Positions 23,766-31,942 of a DNA stretch of 35,910 nucleotides are shown piece by piece (position 1 is the stretch's first letter; every line of letters begins with the position of its first letter). The stretch lies in assembly GCA_902797235.1 (NCBI GenBank), contig CADBSB010000091.1, forward strand, positions 1 to 35,910, in the 5' to 3' direction. A program made the position numbers and the translations under genes. A model generated the notes under the pieces. That model was not told the origin of the DNA. It saw nothing but the letters and a program-made list of their open reading frames with translations, and searched no databases. Source of the DNA: an uncultured Ruminococcus sp. (GTDB taxonomy: Bacteria; Bacillota; Clostridia; Oscillospirales; CAG-272).

Positions 23766-26762
23766 TTAATAAAGCGATCTGTATAACGTATCGAGCACGT
23801 TTGTATCGGTTATCTTTTCGTTCGCTATCACGAGCAGTCCGTCCGTCGTTACCGTTACGGCCTTACCGCTCTTTTCCACCGGTGAATTCGCCTTAACGTA
23901 TTTTACGCCGTAATGCTCGTACTCCTCCTCGCCCGTACAGTCAATACCCATATATTCAAGTATGTGAACGGGTAAGTAGAAATCGTGTCCGCTTGCCAAA
24001 AGCGTTGTGGTCGTGCTTGCGTCAAGTCTGACGGCTTTGCCGCCTATATAAGCGTTATATCCGTTTGCCTTGAAGACCGCCATATCCTCCGTCAGACACG
24101 CGGGCACAGCGTTCTTCGCCGATTCCGTCGTATATCTGTAACAGAAGCGGGCGTCCGGCGCGGCGTCGCCGTAATCCAGAAACTTCATTATATCGCCGTC
24201 CGATACGGAGTTGTCCGCCCATTTGAAATCAAAGCTCTTGCCGTTATAGCCTATGAGAGAGGCTTTGACCTTTATCTGCATCGTATTGCCTTTGACCTTG
24301 TATTCGGCAGAACCGACCTCCTCAAAGCTCCAGCCGTTTTTGAATTTCTCGACCGTCGCTTTGCCGTCCTTATCGGCTCTGTTTATTATATAGTCGAAGC
24401 CGTACCAGCCGTTTTCGTCGTTATCATCGGACTTGATGAACAGGTTCATCCAGTTGTCGCCTTCGCGTGCGGTTATATCTTCTCTGCACTCTACGTAGAA
24501 GTACAGATAATCGTTATCGGCGGAGACCTTTGCGGTCAGTATATCGTTTCTGCCGGTGTAGTTTTCATACGTCAGTTTTCCGACGTGGGAAACAAAGTTC
24601 CTCTGTGCCGTATCGCCGTAAACGTCGCGGTATTCAGGACCCACGGTGAACCACTCCACGTTATCGCCGTCAAGGTCTATACTCTTCTGCCCGAAAGCAG
24701 ATTCGACGCTGCGCGAGCCCTTGTATTTTCTTACGTTTATAACGGTCTGATAATAATAGTTGTCGTTGAAGCCGCCCTTCATCGGTTCTATGTCGCGGGA
24801 GTATTCGGGGTTGAAGTTATCGACGTATATATTATGCTTCGGGTCGCTCTTGCTCGCCGTGCTTATATACTCCGCCGCCATTTCGTGACCTACCTCTTCC
24901 CAGCGGCCGCCCCACCATTCGTTCCAGCCGGTTATCATTATAAGCTCGGGGTCTCTCGATACGGCGTAATTGAAGCATTCCTCATAAGCGAGGCCCAGAC
25001 CGCTCGTCTGCGGGTAAAGTCCGAAGCCCATGTTCCAGTCGCCCTCGGACAGATTTTTCGGCTCTCCCGTCTCCTTCGTGTAGCTTCTGCCGGCGTTCGT
25101 GCCGTATGAACCGTTTGCCCAGAAGCCGCACATTACCGCCATCTGTTCTATAACTCTGCCGTCGTCCGTCACGCGGTAGCCGGGTTTTTGTCTGTACATG
25201 GAAGCCCACGCCCAGCAGTCGTTTCCGCGCAGATCCTTATACCAGCTGCCCGATTCCGTCGCCCACGATATGCGGACGGTGAAGAAATCCTTCTGTTCGC
25301 TTGAAAGCTTGTATTCGCTGCCCGTGAACATTATAACGGGCTTGCCGAGCCATCTGAACCACAGATCCTCGTACAATCCCACGCTGTAAAGATCGTTCCA
25401 GATCGTTCCGAGCTCGTTTGCGTTTGAATCCTTTAAGATGAAGCAGACGTCGGGCGTTTTTAAGCCCTCTTTTCTCATTTTCGTCCAGACGCGCATCACG
25501 GCCTCGTAATTCTGCTTGTATAACGGGCCGTTCGTCGCGTCGAAGTACACGAAATCAACGCCGGCTTCCGACAGCATCGCGCCGTGCTTGCGTATGACCC
25601 ACTCGTCGTTTGAGCAGTAATAGCCGAAATACGGCTCGCCCCAGTAGTGGACGTAACCGAGATCGCCGGAGGCGAGCGTTTTCCACAGCTGATCCATACC
25701 GCCCTTTTCATACGCCGCAGTATGGTCGTACAAGGGTCTTCCGTGATTTGACTGTTCGTGCCACAAAAAGTAGAATATACCGACCTTTTTGCCGTTCGGC
25801 GCCGTGTCGGATGATACGACGGCTCTGCCGACGTCGTCATACGCGACCCAGGTATCCGAGAATATATCCCTTGTGTTCTGCTTTATGCCGTCGTTCTCCT
25901 GCGGCTCAACGACCGCCGCGAGAAGCGTTGCGGTAAAGTGATCCGCCGTGACGTCGGATTTGGAATTGTGGTTCCAGAGATGAGCGTAGCCGCCCTTCAT
26001 TACCTCTATGTTCAGCGTATCCTTGACGGACGGCCTTTCCGCGCCGGGCGCGTACATCTGTACGTTCTTGCCGTCTATCTTTATTATCGCTATTTCCTTT
26101 TTATCGGCGCCGCCGTAGACCGTTATTGTATTCGTAACGGGGTCGTCCTCGACGGTGACCGTTTCTCCCTTCGAAAAATCGAAATCCGTCTTCATATACG
26201 TCGTCTCGGGCCAGTCGTGCGTGCGAAGACCTATCTGACAGCTTCTCATGGCTATCCACACGCCGGAATGGACTGTCGGGTCCTGCGGCGCTTTTTCAAG
26301 GCGCAGACCGAAATAGCAGGTGAACCACGTATAATCGTTCTCACGCTCGCCGCATTTGAGATCGAACGTGTAGACCGTTTTTTCCGTATCGGACGCCGGG
26401 TAGGTCGGATATATGCCGGCGACTGCGTCCTTCGGGAACGTGATCTTGCTCTTGTTCGATTTTGCCGAAAGATAGAGGCTGAAACCGTTGTTCGAGGTGG
26501 ACGCGTCCTTGAATTCGACCTTCGTCACCTTTGTGGTTATCTTCTCCTCGTAATCGTAGTCCGGCAGCTCGATCCTCGTTGTGCCGTTGTACTGCTGCTC
26601 GGGCGCGGGCACCGTTTCGGGCGCGTCAGTTTCCGTTATGACATCCGTTGACGTTTCGGTACCTATGGGCGCCGTGGTTTCAACGACGTTTTCGCCCGTG
26701 CACGCCGCGAGCGCCGAAAGAATAAACAAAGCGGATATGATAAGACAGACCGTTTTTTTCAT
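23766..26762 (-). CDS. Large multi-domain GH71/99-like lipoprotein
   Basis: About 998 residues. The signal peptide ends in lipobox LAAC (Cys21), then a Thr/Glu-rich linker. A lectin-like beta-sandwich (about 75-290) precedes a TIM-barrel catalytic region (about 320-640) with VGIFYFLWHEQ, FVYFDATNGP and MITGWNEWWGGRW. This resembles the GH71/GH99 group of alpha-glucanases and endo-mannosidases. A CBM9/DOMON-like domain (about 690-890, DLDGDNVEWFTVG and YLYFYVECRED) and a copper-amine-oxidase-N-like terminal domain (about 905-998, GYNAYIGGKAVRLD, YLPVHILEYMGI) follow. The start at 26762 gives a cleaner signal peptide than the ATG at 26774, which overlaps the AAAGG site. It is a surface polysaccharide enzyme; catalytic residues are not assigned with certainty. 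Confidence 0.8.
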   Translation of the reverse strand: MKKTVCLIISALFILSALAACTGENVVETTAPIGTETSTDVITETDAPETVPAPEQQYNGTTRIELPDYDYEEKITTKVTKVEFKDASTSNNGFSLYLSAKSNKSKITFPKDAVAGIYPTYPASDTEKTVYTFDLKCGERENDYTWFTCYFGLRLEKAPQDPTVHSGVWIAMRSCQIGLRTHDWPETTYMKTDFDFSKGETVTVEDDPVTNTITVYGGADKKEIAIIKIDGKNVQMYAPGAERPSVKDTLNIEVMKGGYAHLWNHNSKSDVTADHFTATLLAAVVEPQENDGIKQNTRDIFSDTWVAYDDVGRAVVSSDTAPNGKKVGIFYFLWHEQSNHGRPLYDHTAAYEKGGMDQLWKTLASGDLGYVHYWGEPYFGYYCSNDEWVIRKHGAMLSEAGVDFVYFDATNGPLYKQNYEAVMRVWTKMRKEGLKTPDVCFILKDSNANELGTIWNDLYSVGLYEDLWFRWLGKPVIMFTGSEYKLSSEQKDFFTVRISWATESGSWYKDLRGNDCWAWASMYRQKPGYRVTDDGRVIEQMAVMCGFWANGSYGTNAGRSYTKETGEPKNLSEGDWNMGFGLYPQTSGLGLAYEECFNYAVSRDPELIMITGWNEWWGGRWEEVGHEMAAEYISTASKSDPKHNIYVDNFNPEYSRDIEPMKGGFNDNYYYQTVINVRKYKGSRSVESAFGQKSIDLDGDNVEWFTVGPEYRDVYGDTAQRNFVSHVGKLTYENYTGRNDILTAKVSADNDYLYFYVECREDITAREGDNWMNLFIKSDDNDENGWYGFDYIINRADKDGKATVEKFKNGWSFEEVGSAEYKVKGNTMQIKVKASLIGYNGKSFDFKWADNSVSDGDIMKFLDYGDAAPDARFCYRYTTESAKNAVPACLTEDMAVFKANGYNAYIGGKAVRLDASTTTTLLASGHDFYLPVHILEYMGIDCTGEEEYEHYGVKYVKANSPVEKSGKAVTVTTDGLLVIANEKITDTNVLDTLYRSLY

Positions 26763-26830
26763 ACTTTTTTTCATCCTTTAATTTACTTTTTTTATATTAA
26801 ATGATATAATAAAAGTGCATTTTTTCCGTT

Positions 26831-27493
26831 TCAGTCTTTCCAGACGAAACGGTAATTCAGATCGTATTCGCCGTTATCTATAAGTAAATTCTGCCCTGAC
26901 ATGGAGCGGTTTTTTAAGGTAAGGAACAGCACCCAGTCGGCGACCTCGTCCGCGGTCATCCATTTCTTCAACGGCGTTACGTCCATTATTTTCTGAAAGC
27001 ACTCTTTGTCGTTCACCACCACGTCGTTCAACGGCGTATAAACGCCGCCCAGGCTTATGGCGTTAACGGTCACGCCGCGGGGCGCCAGGCGTATCGCCGT
27101 GTTTTTCATATATCCTATAAGCCCCGCTTTTGACGCGGAATATACGGGGAATTCCTGACCCGTCACAGCGGACGAGGAGGCGTTGAAAAGGACGGATTTC
27201 AGTTTTGCGTTTGATCTTATGTACTTTTCCGTCACGTTTATCGTGCCTTTCAGATTGTTTTCTATATCGTCCTCACTGTTCTGCAGGCCGGCGTTGTTGA
27301 AAAGCACCTCCGCGTCCGTTATATCGGGCAGCCTGTCCTTATATCTTATATCGGCTTTGAAATGCTTATAGTTTTCGCTCTCTATCACGCCGTCGTTTTT
27401 ATCTATGCCATAGACGAAGTGACCTTCTGCTATATATCTTTCCGCCGCGCGCTTGCCGATGCCGCGCGAGGTGCCCGTTACTATTATCTTCAT
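26831..27493 (-). CDS. SDR-family NAD(P)-dependent oxidoreductase
   Basis: 220 residues, classical short-chain dehydrogenase. The cofactor loop is TGTSRGIGKRA near the N-terminus. FNNAG follows, and the catalytic Ser with YSASK (Tyr/Lys) is present, then the family's LAPRGVTVNAI and an SGQNLLIDNG ending. It would oxidise or reduce a hydroxyl or keto group, probably on a sugar or alcohol, but the substrate is not readable. The ATG at 27493 follows AGAAGGAG and overlaps the upstream stop by 4 bp, replacing a longer frame to 27541. It lies between a transporter gene and two glycan-handling genes in the same direction. Confidence 0.92.
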   Translation of the reverse strand: MKIIVTGTSRGIGKRAAERYIAEGHFVYGIDKNDGVIESENYKHFKADIRYKDRLPDITDAEVLFNNAGLQNSEDDIENNLKGTINVTEKYIRSNAKLKSVLFNASSSAVTGQEFPVYSASKAGLIGYMKNTAIRLAPRGVTVNAISLGGVYTPLNDVVVNDKECFQKIMDVTPLKKWMTADEVADWVLFLTLKNRSMSGQNLLIDNGEYDLNYRFVWKD

Positions 27494-28215
27494 ATCCCGT
27501 TTCTCCTTCTGTATTCTTCTCCCACGCCGTCCGCCTTCCACCTTTTCAGCACCGCGTAACCGAGCGGCGAGAAAAGCGCCTCCATAACAAGCTCAAGCAG
27601 CGCTCCGAGCAGCGAGCACGTAAAGCATTGGAGCAGGGTCCACGAAAAGCCGTCCCAGAATATGGGCGCGAAGAGCATGAACGTGAGCGTTGCGAACACG
27701 AAATTGTCAAAGAACTGGCCGATAAAGGTTGAAACGTAGCAGCGGCAGACGTAGGCGAGCTTTCCGTCCGGATTTTTTTTGAAAAGCGAGCCGACCGCAC
27801 GGTTAAGAAAGTTGTTTATGACGGCCGATACGAGAAACGCGACGGTACTGCTTAACAGTATGAACCACGTACCGCCGATTATGCGGTTGAATTCCGAATA
27901 GTCCTCCGTCGTCGGGATTATGCTGACTATGAAATATATGAAGCATACGAGCAGATTCGTTAACATCGCAAAGACCGCGAGCTTTGTCGCCGCCTTCGGT
28001 CCGAAAGCCTTTGTAACTATGTCCATGCACAAAAATGACAGCCATGATACGAGTATCCCTCCGTCAAGCGCGAGGTACTGCGATTGATAGACGGTTTTGT
28101 TCGCAAGCAGATTCATTGCCACGACGGAAATTGTAAACAAGGCTGTAACGACGGACGGTATACTGCGGAAAAGCAGCTTTGTGTCCTCAAACGATTTTTT
28201 TATTTTGGTATTCAT
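27490..28215 (-). CDS. VUT/YhhQ family transporter (queuosine precursor type)
   Basis: 241 residues with about six membrane spans. The sequence (NLLANKTVYQSQYLALDGGILVSWLSF early, AFLVSAVINNFLN and FIGQFFDNFVFATL later) fits COG1738, the vitamin/queuosine-precursor uptake family (YhhQ-like). Known members import preQ0 or preQ1 for tRNA queuosine. AGAGGAA precedes the ATG, and a near-consensus promoter lies about 67 bp upstream, giving a leader of about 60 bases. It is first in the run leading through the SDR gene to the glycan genes. Some VUT members may carry other substrates, so the queuosine link is inferred from family only. Confidence 0.87.
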   Translation of the reverse strand: MNTKIKKSFEDTKLLFRSIPSVVTALFTISVVAMNLLANKTVYQSQYLALDGGILVSWLSFLCMDIVTKAFGPKAATKLAVFAMLTNLLVCFIYFIVSIIPTTEDYSEFNRIIGGTWFILLSSTVAFLVSAVINNFLNRAVGSLFKKNPDGKLAYVCRCYVSTFIGQFFDNFVFATLTFMLFAPIFWDGFSWTLLQCFTCSLLGALLELVMEALFSPLGYAVLKRWKADGVGEEYRRRNGI

Positions 28216-28281
28216 TTAAATTCCTCTTTGGTTTTATTTTATTAAGCGAAGGATTTAGAGCCCGAACTCCGCTGATTTTAT

Positions 28282-28310
28282 ATTATATCATATAAATGTA
28301 TTAAAATCAA
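28282..28310 (-). promoter_or_regulatory. Sigma-A promoter of the VUT-SDR-glycan operon
   Basis: Minus strand: TTGATT (28305-28310), 17 bp, TATAAT (28282-28287). No other promoter is obvious down to 22329. Confidence 0.75.
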
Positions 28311-28316
28311 GTATTT

Positions 28317-28349
28317 TGTAAAAAAAAGAGCCGCCGTATATTACGGCGG
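28317..28349 (-). terminator. Terminator of the diguanylate cyclase gene
   Basis: Stem ccgccgta/tacggcgg (28331-28338/28342-28349) with a 3-base loop, followed on the minus strand by CTCTTTTTTT. It lies 100 bp after the stop codon, beyond the intervening repeat. Confidence 0.8.
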
Positions 28350-28384
28350 TCAATTTGCAGACAAAGTGTTTATTCTGTAAATAA

Positions 28385-28430
28385 CTCCTTCCGTCACGAC
28401 AAAATGTCGTGACACCTCAAAGAGGGAGGC
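28385..28430. repeat. Dispersed double-hairpin repeat, copy 3
   Basis: Stem 1 gtcacgac/gtcgtgac (28393-28400/28406-28413). The second stem is shortened to cctc/gagg (28415-28418/28422-28425). It is preceded by ataac, as is copy 2, and lies in the 3' untranslated part of the cyclase transcript. Confidence 0.72.
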
Positions 28431-28448
28431 TGATCAATGGGAGTTTTT

Positions 28449-29825
28449 TTAAGACGTTTTTTCGGCTTTCAGCTTCATTTTATTTTGATACATATTATCG
28501 TCGGCGCGCTTGAAAACCGAGGCTACGCATTCGTCGTTTTCGTACCTCGCCATACCGCAGGCGACGATCACGCCGCCGTCCTTTGCGGCTTCCGCGTTGT
28601 GGTCGCTTATCTTACCTATAAGCTCGTTCATACGCTCATAATCGCTTCCCTGCGATATAACGGCGAACTCGTCGCCGCCGATACGGAAAACGGGGCTGTG
28701 GCTGAAAACGTCACAGATGATCGAGCACGCGTCGCGCAGATACCGGTCGCCCGCCTGGTGGCCCTTGGTATCGTTTATCTTTTTCAGATCGTTGACGTCC
28801 AAAAACACTATCGCAAACGGCGGCTGACGGCGCTCCGCGATCTTACGGTCGATGACCGTTTCAGCCTCTAAAAACGCGTGCCTGTTTTTGACGCCGGTCA
28901 TGGCGTCTATATTTGCTAAGGTCTGCGCGTCGGCGATACGTTTTTCGTATTCCTCCTCCTGGCGCACCTGGTTGTCTATATCGTTAAGGCCGACGACAAG
29001 GCGAGGTCCTTCTTTTTCGGTAACCATCGCCGCTTTCATCTGTACGTGGACGGGCTTTCCGTTTATCATGATACGGTAACCGAGGGTAAAGATGCCGTTC
29101 TTATTGACCTTTGACATCACGTTTTCTTTCGTGAACGCGGAAAGGAAACGGTTCAAATCGCCGGGATAGTTATACTGATGTGAAACATCGCGCACCTTGG
29201 TGAAGAAATCATCACCGGTTTTTTCCTGCGCAAGGCTCTTTTCGTAGTTGTCGGTAGAGCTGAATTCGCGGTACTTTCCCGTCTCCGGATCGACGACGTA
29301 GACGACGATAAAGTTGCCGGTAAGTGCGTGAAGACGCGCGTAAATTATACGTTCTTCCTTGATCTTCTCTTCCTCGCGGCGGTGTCTTACCTTCTCGTCT
29401 ATATCCTCGACGGCGATGACGATAAAGCTTTCGTCCATGCGCGTGACCGTCATCAGAACGTAGAAAGGATCGCCGCCTTTTATTCTGCGGTACGTAAACT
29501 CGTAAATGCCGTTTACCGCAATCGTTTTTTTGAGAAAATCACGGTTCATGGCACAAACGAACGTTTCCTGATCGTCCTTGTGTACGAACAGCTTGACGTC
29601 GCGTTTGCAGCCCTCGAAAAAGTCGTCGCCGCGCCGCGCTTCGCTCAAAACGCCGCTTTCAACGTCGGTGTGAAATTCTATGAATTCATCGGTATCCATA
29701 TTTACGTAATACAAATCCGTGTAGTCCCTTGCAAGCGCGTGGGCGAGATGAGTATATACCGTAACGTTTTCCGGCAGACCTTTATAGACCTTGCCGTTCT
29801 GTTTTTTATTTGTCGTTTTTTCCAT
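28449..29825 (-). CDS. Diguanylate cyclase with two PAS-like sensor regions
   Basis: 458 residues, soluble. Two related PAS-like segments (about 25-155 and 165-295) each contain a DTDEF/DPETGKY-type turn and a GDDFF block, suggesting an internal duplication. A short coiled linker leads to the GGDEF domain (about 310-455). The active-site motif RIGGDEFAV is intact, along with DAMTGVKNRHAF and LDVNDLKKIND, so it should make c-di-GMP from GTP. The usual product-inhibition site RxxD ahead of GGDEF is absent (FSHS). GAGGGAA precedes the ATG at 29825. It has its own promoter and terminator. The sensed signal is unknown. Confidence 0.93.
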   Translation of the reverse strand: MEKTTNKKQNGKVYKGLPENVTVYTHLAHALARDYTDLYYVNMDTDEFIEFHTDVESGVLSEARRGDDFFEGCKRDVKLFVHKDDQETFVCAMNRDFLKKTIAVNGIYEFTYRRIKGGDPFYVLMTVTRMDESFIVIAVEDIDEKVRHRREEEKIKEERIIYARLHALTGNFIVVYVVDPETGKYREFSSTDNYEKSLAQEKTGDDFFTKVRDVSHQYNYPGDLNRFLSAFTKENVMSKVNKNGIFTLGYRIMINGKPVHVQMKAAMVTEKEGPRLVVGLNDIDNQVRQEEEYEKRIADAQTLANIDAMTGVKNRHAFLEAETVIDRKIAERRQPPFAIVFLDVNDLKKINDTKGHQAGDRYLRDACSIICDVFSHSPVFRIGGDEFAVISQGSDYERMNELIGKISDHNAEAAKDGGVIVACGMARYENDECVASVFKRADDNMYQNKMKLKAEKTS

Positions 29826-29857
29826 GGTTCCCTCGATATGACAAATATTATAATTTT

Positions 29858-29887
29858 ATTATACATTAAAAGTATTGAACAAATCAA
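29858..29887 (-). promoter_or_regulatory. Sigma-A promoter of the diguanylate cyclase gene
   Basis: Minus strand: TTGATT (29882-29887), 18 bp, TATAAT (29858-29863). A 17-bp dyad (aataacg/cgttatt, 29886-29902) abuts the -35 and might bind a regulator. Confidence 0.6.
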
Positions 29888-29938
29888 TAACGATACGTTA
29901 TTATTTATTCCGGCTGTTATTTTTTTATAATTTGTATT

Positions 29939-30283
29939 TTATTTATCGTTTTTGATCCATTCTCCCCATACGTCGGGGCAGCAGCCGAGTGTGGCGGCTC
30001 TGCCGTTTCTGACGACCGGCGTTTTTATGAGCGCGGGCGTATCGAACAGCGCGTCGAGCTTGTCATCGTCGTACGCGTAGGCTTTGACTATCTCCGCGTC
30101 CTTATGCTTTTCGTTTATCAGCTTTTCAAGCCCGATCGCTGAAACAACGCTTTTCAGCTCTCCGCGGCTCATGCCGTACCTGTCAAGGTCTATATACTGA
30201 TACTTTATCCGTCTTTCTTTGAAAAATCTTTCCGCCTTTTTGCTGTCAAAGCATTTTCCGCGTCCGAAGATCTGTATATTCAT
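29939..30283 (-). CDS. ArsC/Spx-family thioredoxin-fold protein
   Basis: 114 residues, the size of ArsC-like proteins. The N-terminal IQIFGRGKCFDS holds a single Cys11, with Ser in place of the second Cys of Spx. The later segment ALIKTPVVRNG contains the conserved cis-proline of the fold. Family members are arsenate reductases, Spx-type regulators or uncharacterised reductases. Lacking the CxxC and with no arsenic genes nearby, this one is best left as ArsC-like. AAAGGA precedes the start. It begins 15 bp after the ATPase gene upstream and is probably carried on the same RNA. Confidence 0.85.
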   Translation of the reverse strand: MNIQIFGRGKCFDSKKAERFFKERRIKYQYIDLDRYGMSRGELKSVVSAIGLEKLINEKHKDAEIVKAYAYDDDKLDALFDTPALIKTPVVRNGRAATLGCCPDVWGEWIKNDK

Positions 30284-30298
30284 AACGTTTTTCCTTTC

Positions 30299-31753
30299 TT
30301 ACCGGTCGGGCGATACTATCTGATGAAGATCGTACAAAGCGATTTTATCCCTGTCCTGATCCGCTTTTATTTTATCGTCAAAGCCCGATGATGAAAACAG
30401 CGCGTAATACAGCTCCGCAAACTCCTTTTGTAAAGCGAACTTTGCCTTTAAATCAAGGTATTCGGAGTACGAAAACGGTGTTTTTTTGAATTTGCATTCG
30501 CCCAAAAGATATTTTTTCGCGTCACCGCTTACGGCAAGTATATCTATTTCCGTCTCAGCGGTGCGCAGGCCGTCCGGCGCGGAAGGATCGCGCACAGTCG
30601 TTTTTCCCCACCAGCGCCCTATTTTGGAAAACCTGAACGGGAGCTTTTTCTCTATTTGCATACGGCGGACAAACTGCCGGCAAACGTCCTCAAAAGCGTA
30701 TGACGCAAAGTCGTTCAACGTGGGCTCGATACTGTATTCGTAAACGCCGTCAACGTCTCCGTCTTCAAGCTGCGAAAAATTCGCAAAGCCGTACGTGTAC
30801 CAGAAGCGGAAAAAGTTGTCGGATAAGACGTACGTTCCCCTGCCCTGATTTCCTTTTTCCTTTGTTTTCGCGTCAGCGGAAAGCTCGCGCGAAACGATGC
30901 CCAGATTGCTCAGATTTTTTAAGTAAACGCTCGTTTTCGATTTATCGTCAATAAGAGATTTCTGACTTATTTCGTTAAGCCGCGTACTGCCGAGAGCGAT
31001 CGCGTCGATCACGGCGCTGTATATGGAGGTTTCGCGAAGCTCCTCGTGCAAAAGAAAATCCACCTCGCTGTAAAGGACGGAGCCCTTTGTCAGTATATTC
31101 TTTTTGATGTTGTCCTTAACGGACATTTTCGGATCCCACTGGCTCAAATAATGCGGTATGCCGCCTAAGATCGAATACGTTATAACCTTGTCTTTATCGG
31201 AATAACCGGGGAAAAACTTAACGGCGTCGTAAAAGCCCATTTCCTCCATTTTATATATCCCGGTCGAGCGCCCGTATAAAGGATTCTTTTTTGACAGTAT
31301 CTCTTTTTCAATAAAGCTCATGGAGCTGCCGCATAATACGATCATAACGTTTTCATCCTTCAGCTTTGAATCCCAAAGGTTCTGAAGGATTGACGGGATG
31401 CTCTTGTCAGATTCGCACATATACGGGAATTCGTCGATGATAACAAGCTTTTTATGCTCGCCGTATGGCAGATCGGCGATAGTCTCAAACGCTTTTTCCC
31501 AATCGGAAAAACCGGTAACGTACTGTTTTGCCGGAATATTCTCCTTTAAAAGCGCGTCGGAAAAACGCTCAAGCTGTTTTTTATCGGTCGATTGCGTACA
31601 TGAAAAAAATACGTGAGGTTTGTTTTTACAGAATTCGTGAAGCGTTTCGGTCTTGCCTATACGCCGTCTGCCGTACAGGACGACAAGCTGAGCTTTCGGT
31701 TTTTCATAGCAGTCGTTCAAAAATTGCAGTTCTTTTTCCCGTGCAATAAACAT
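30299..31753 (-). CDS. P-loop ATPase with DUF234 (PD-(D/E)XK-like) C-terminus, copy A
   Basis: 484 residues. The N-terminal archaeal-type ATPase has Walker A GRRRIGKT at 28-35 and Walker B VIIDEFPY (Asp107, Glu108), followed by CGSSMSFIEK and PLYGR. A winged-helix region (about 245-300) links to a DUF234 domain. There, EIDILAV (Asp404) and GECKFKK (Glu419-x-Lys421) form a PD-(D/E)XK-like signature. The family is common in archaea and anaerobic bacteria and has no settled function. GGAGG lies before the ATG at 31753. It has a strong promoter with an inverted repeat at the start of the transcript, and an ArsC-like gene follows. Confidence 0.9.
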   Translation of the reverse strand: MFIAREKELQFLNDCYEKPKAQLVVLYGRRRIGKTETLHEFCKNKPHVFFSCTQSTDKKQLERFSDALLKENIPAKQYVTGFSDWEKAFETIADLPYGEHKKLVIIDEFPYMCESDKSIPSILQNLWDSKLKDENVMIVLCGSSMSFIEKEILSKKNPLYGRSTGIYKMEEMGFYDAVKFFPGYSDKDKVITYSILGGIPHYLSQWDPKMSVKDNIKKNILTKGSVLYSEVDFLLHEELRETSIYSAVIDAIALGSTRLNEISQKSLIDDKSKTSVYLKNLSNLGIVSRELSADAKTKEKGNQGRGTYVLSDNFFRFWYTYGFANFSQLEDGDVDGVYEYSIEPTLNDFASYAFEDVCRQFVRRMQIEKKLPFRFSKIGRWWGKTTVRDPSAPDGLRTAETEIDILAVSGDAKKYLLGECKFKKTPFSYSEYLDLKAKFALQKEFAELYYALFSSSGFDDKIKADQDRDKIALYDLHQIVSPDR

Positions 31754-31783
31754 ACGCCGCCTCCAATCATCAAATCACAATTA

Positions 31784-31801
31784 GTCAAATCGTGTTTTGA
31801 C
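31784..31801. promoter_or_regulatory. Inverted repeat at the copy A transcription start, candidate operator
   Basis: GTCAAA, 6 bp, TTTGAC (31784-31789/31796-31801), just downstream of the -10. A further TCAAATC lies at 31770-31776. The same CAAATCGT word occurs in the palindrome upstream of ATPase copy B. Confidence 0.5.
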
Positions 31802-31804
31802 CTT

Positions 31805-31833
31805 ATTATACATCATCAAAATCAAAAAATCAA
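31805..31833 (-). promoter_or_regulatory. Sigma-A promoter of DUF234 ATPase copy A
   Basis: Minus strand: TTGATT (31828-31833), 17 bp, TATAAT (31805-31810). Confidence 0.78.
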
Positions 31834-31862
31834 GTGCTTTTTTGTAATTTGCAAAAAAAATT

Positions 31863-31891
31863 TTGACAGCCGGAGGCACGAATAATATTTT
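31863..31891 (+). promoter_or_regulatory. Probable promoter of the LysM-CAP gene
   Basis: Consensus TTGACA (31863-31868), 17 bp, TATTTT (31886-31891), about 50 bp before the start codon. Confidence 0.5.
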
Positions 31892-31942
31892 CTGCGACTG
31901 CACAAAATTACGGCGGAATATTTATTCCATACGGAGGTTATA

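Noticed and set aside
23985..25109. A 374-codon open frame antisense to the GH71/99-like gene
   Set aside because: The opposite strand has a full-length multi-domain protein with signal peptide and ribosome site; the antisense product is low-complexity and has no start signal.
25938..26651. A 237-codon antisense frame
   Set aside because: Shadow of the same lipoprotein gene; His/Arg/Val-rich, no recognisable domain.
28216..28281. preQ1-I-like riboswitch in the leader of the VUT/YhhQ gene
   Set aside because: There is a stem (agcg/cgct) and an A-rich tail, but no pseudoknot partner or conserved core could be found.
29328..29930. A 200-codon plus-strand frame across the diguanylate cyclase start
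   Set aside because: Overlaps a confident gene, its promoter and ribosome site on the other strand.
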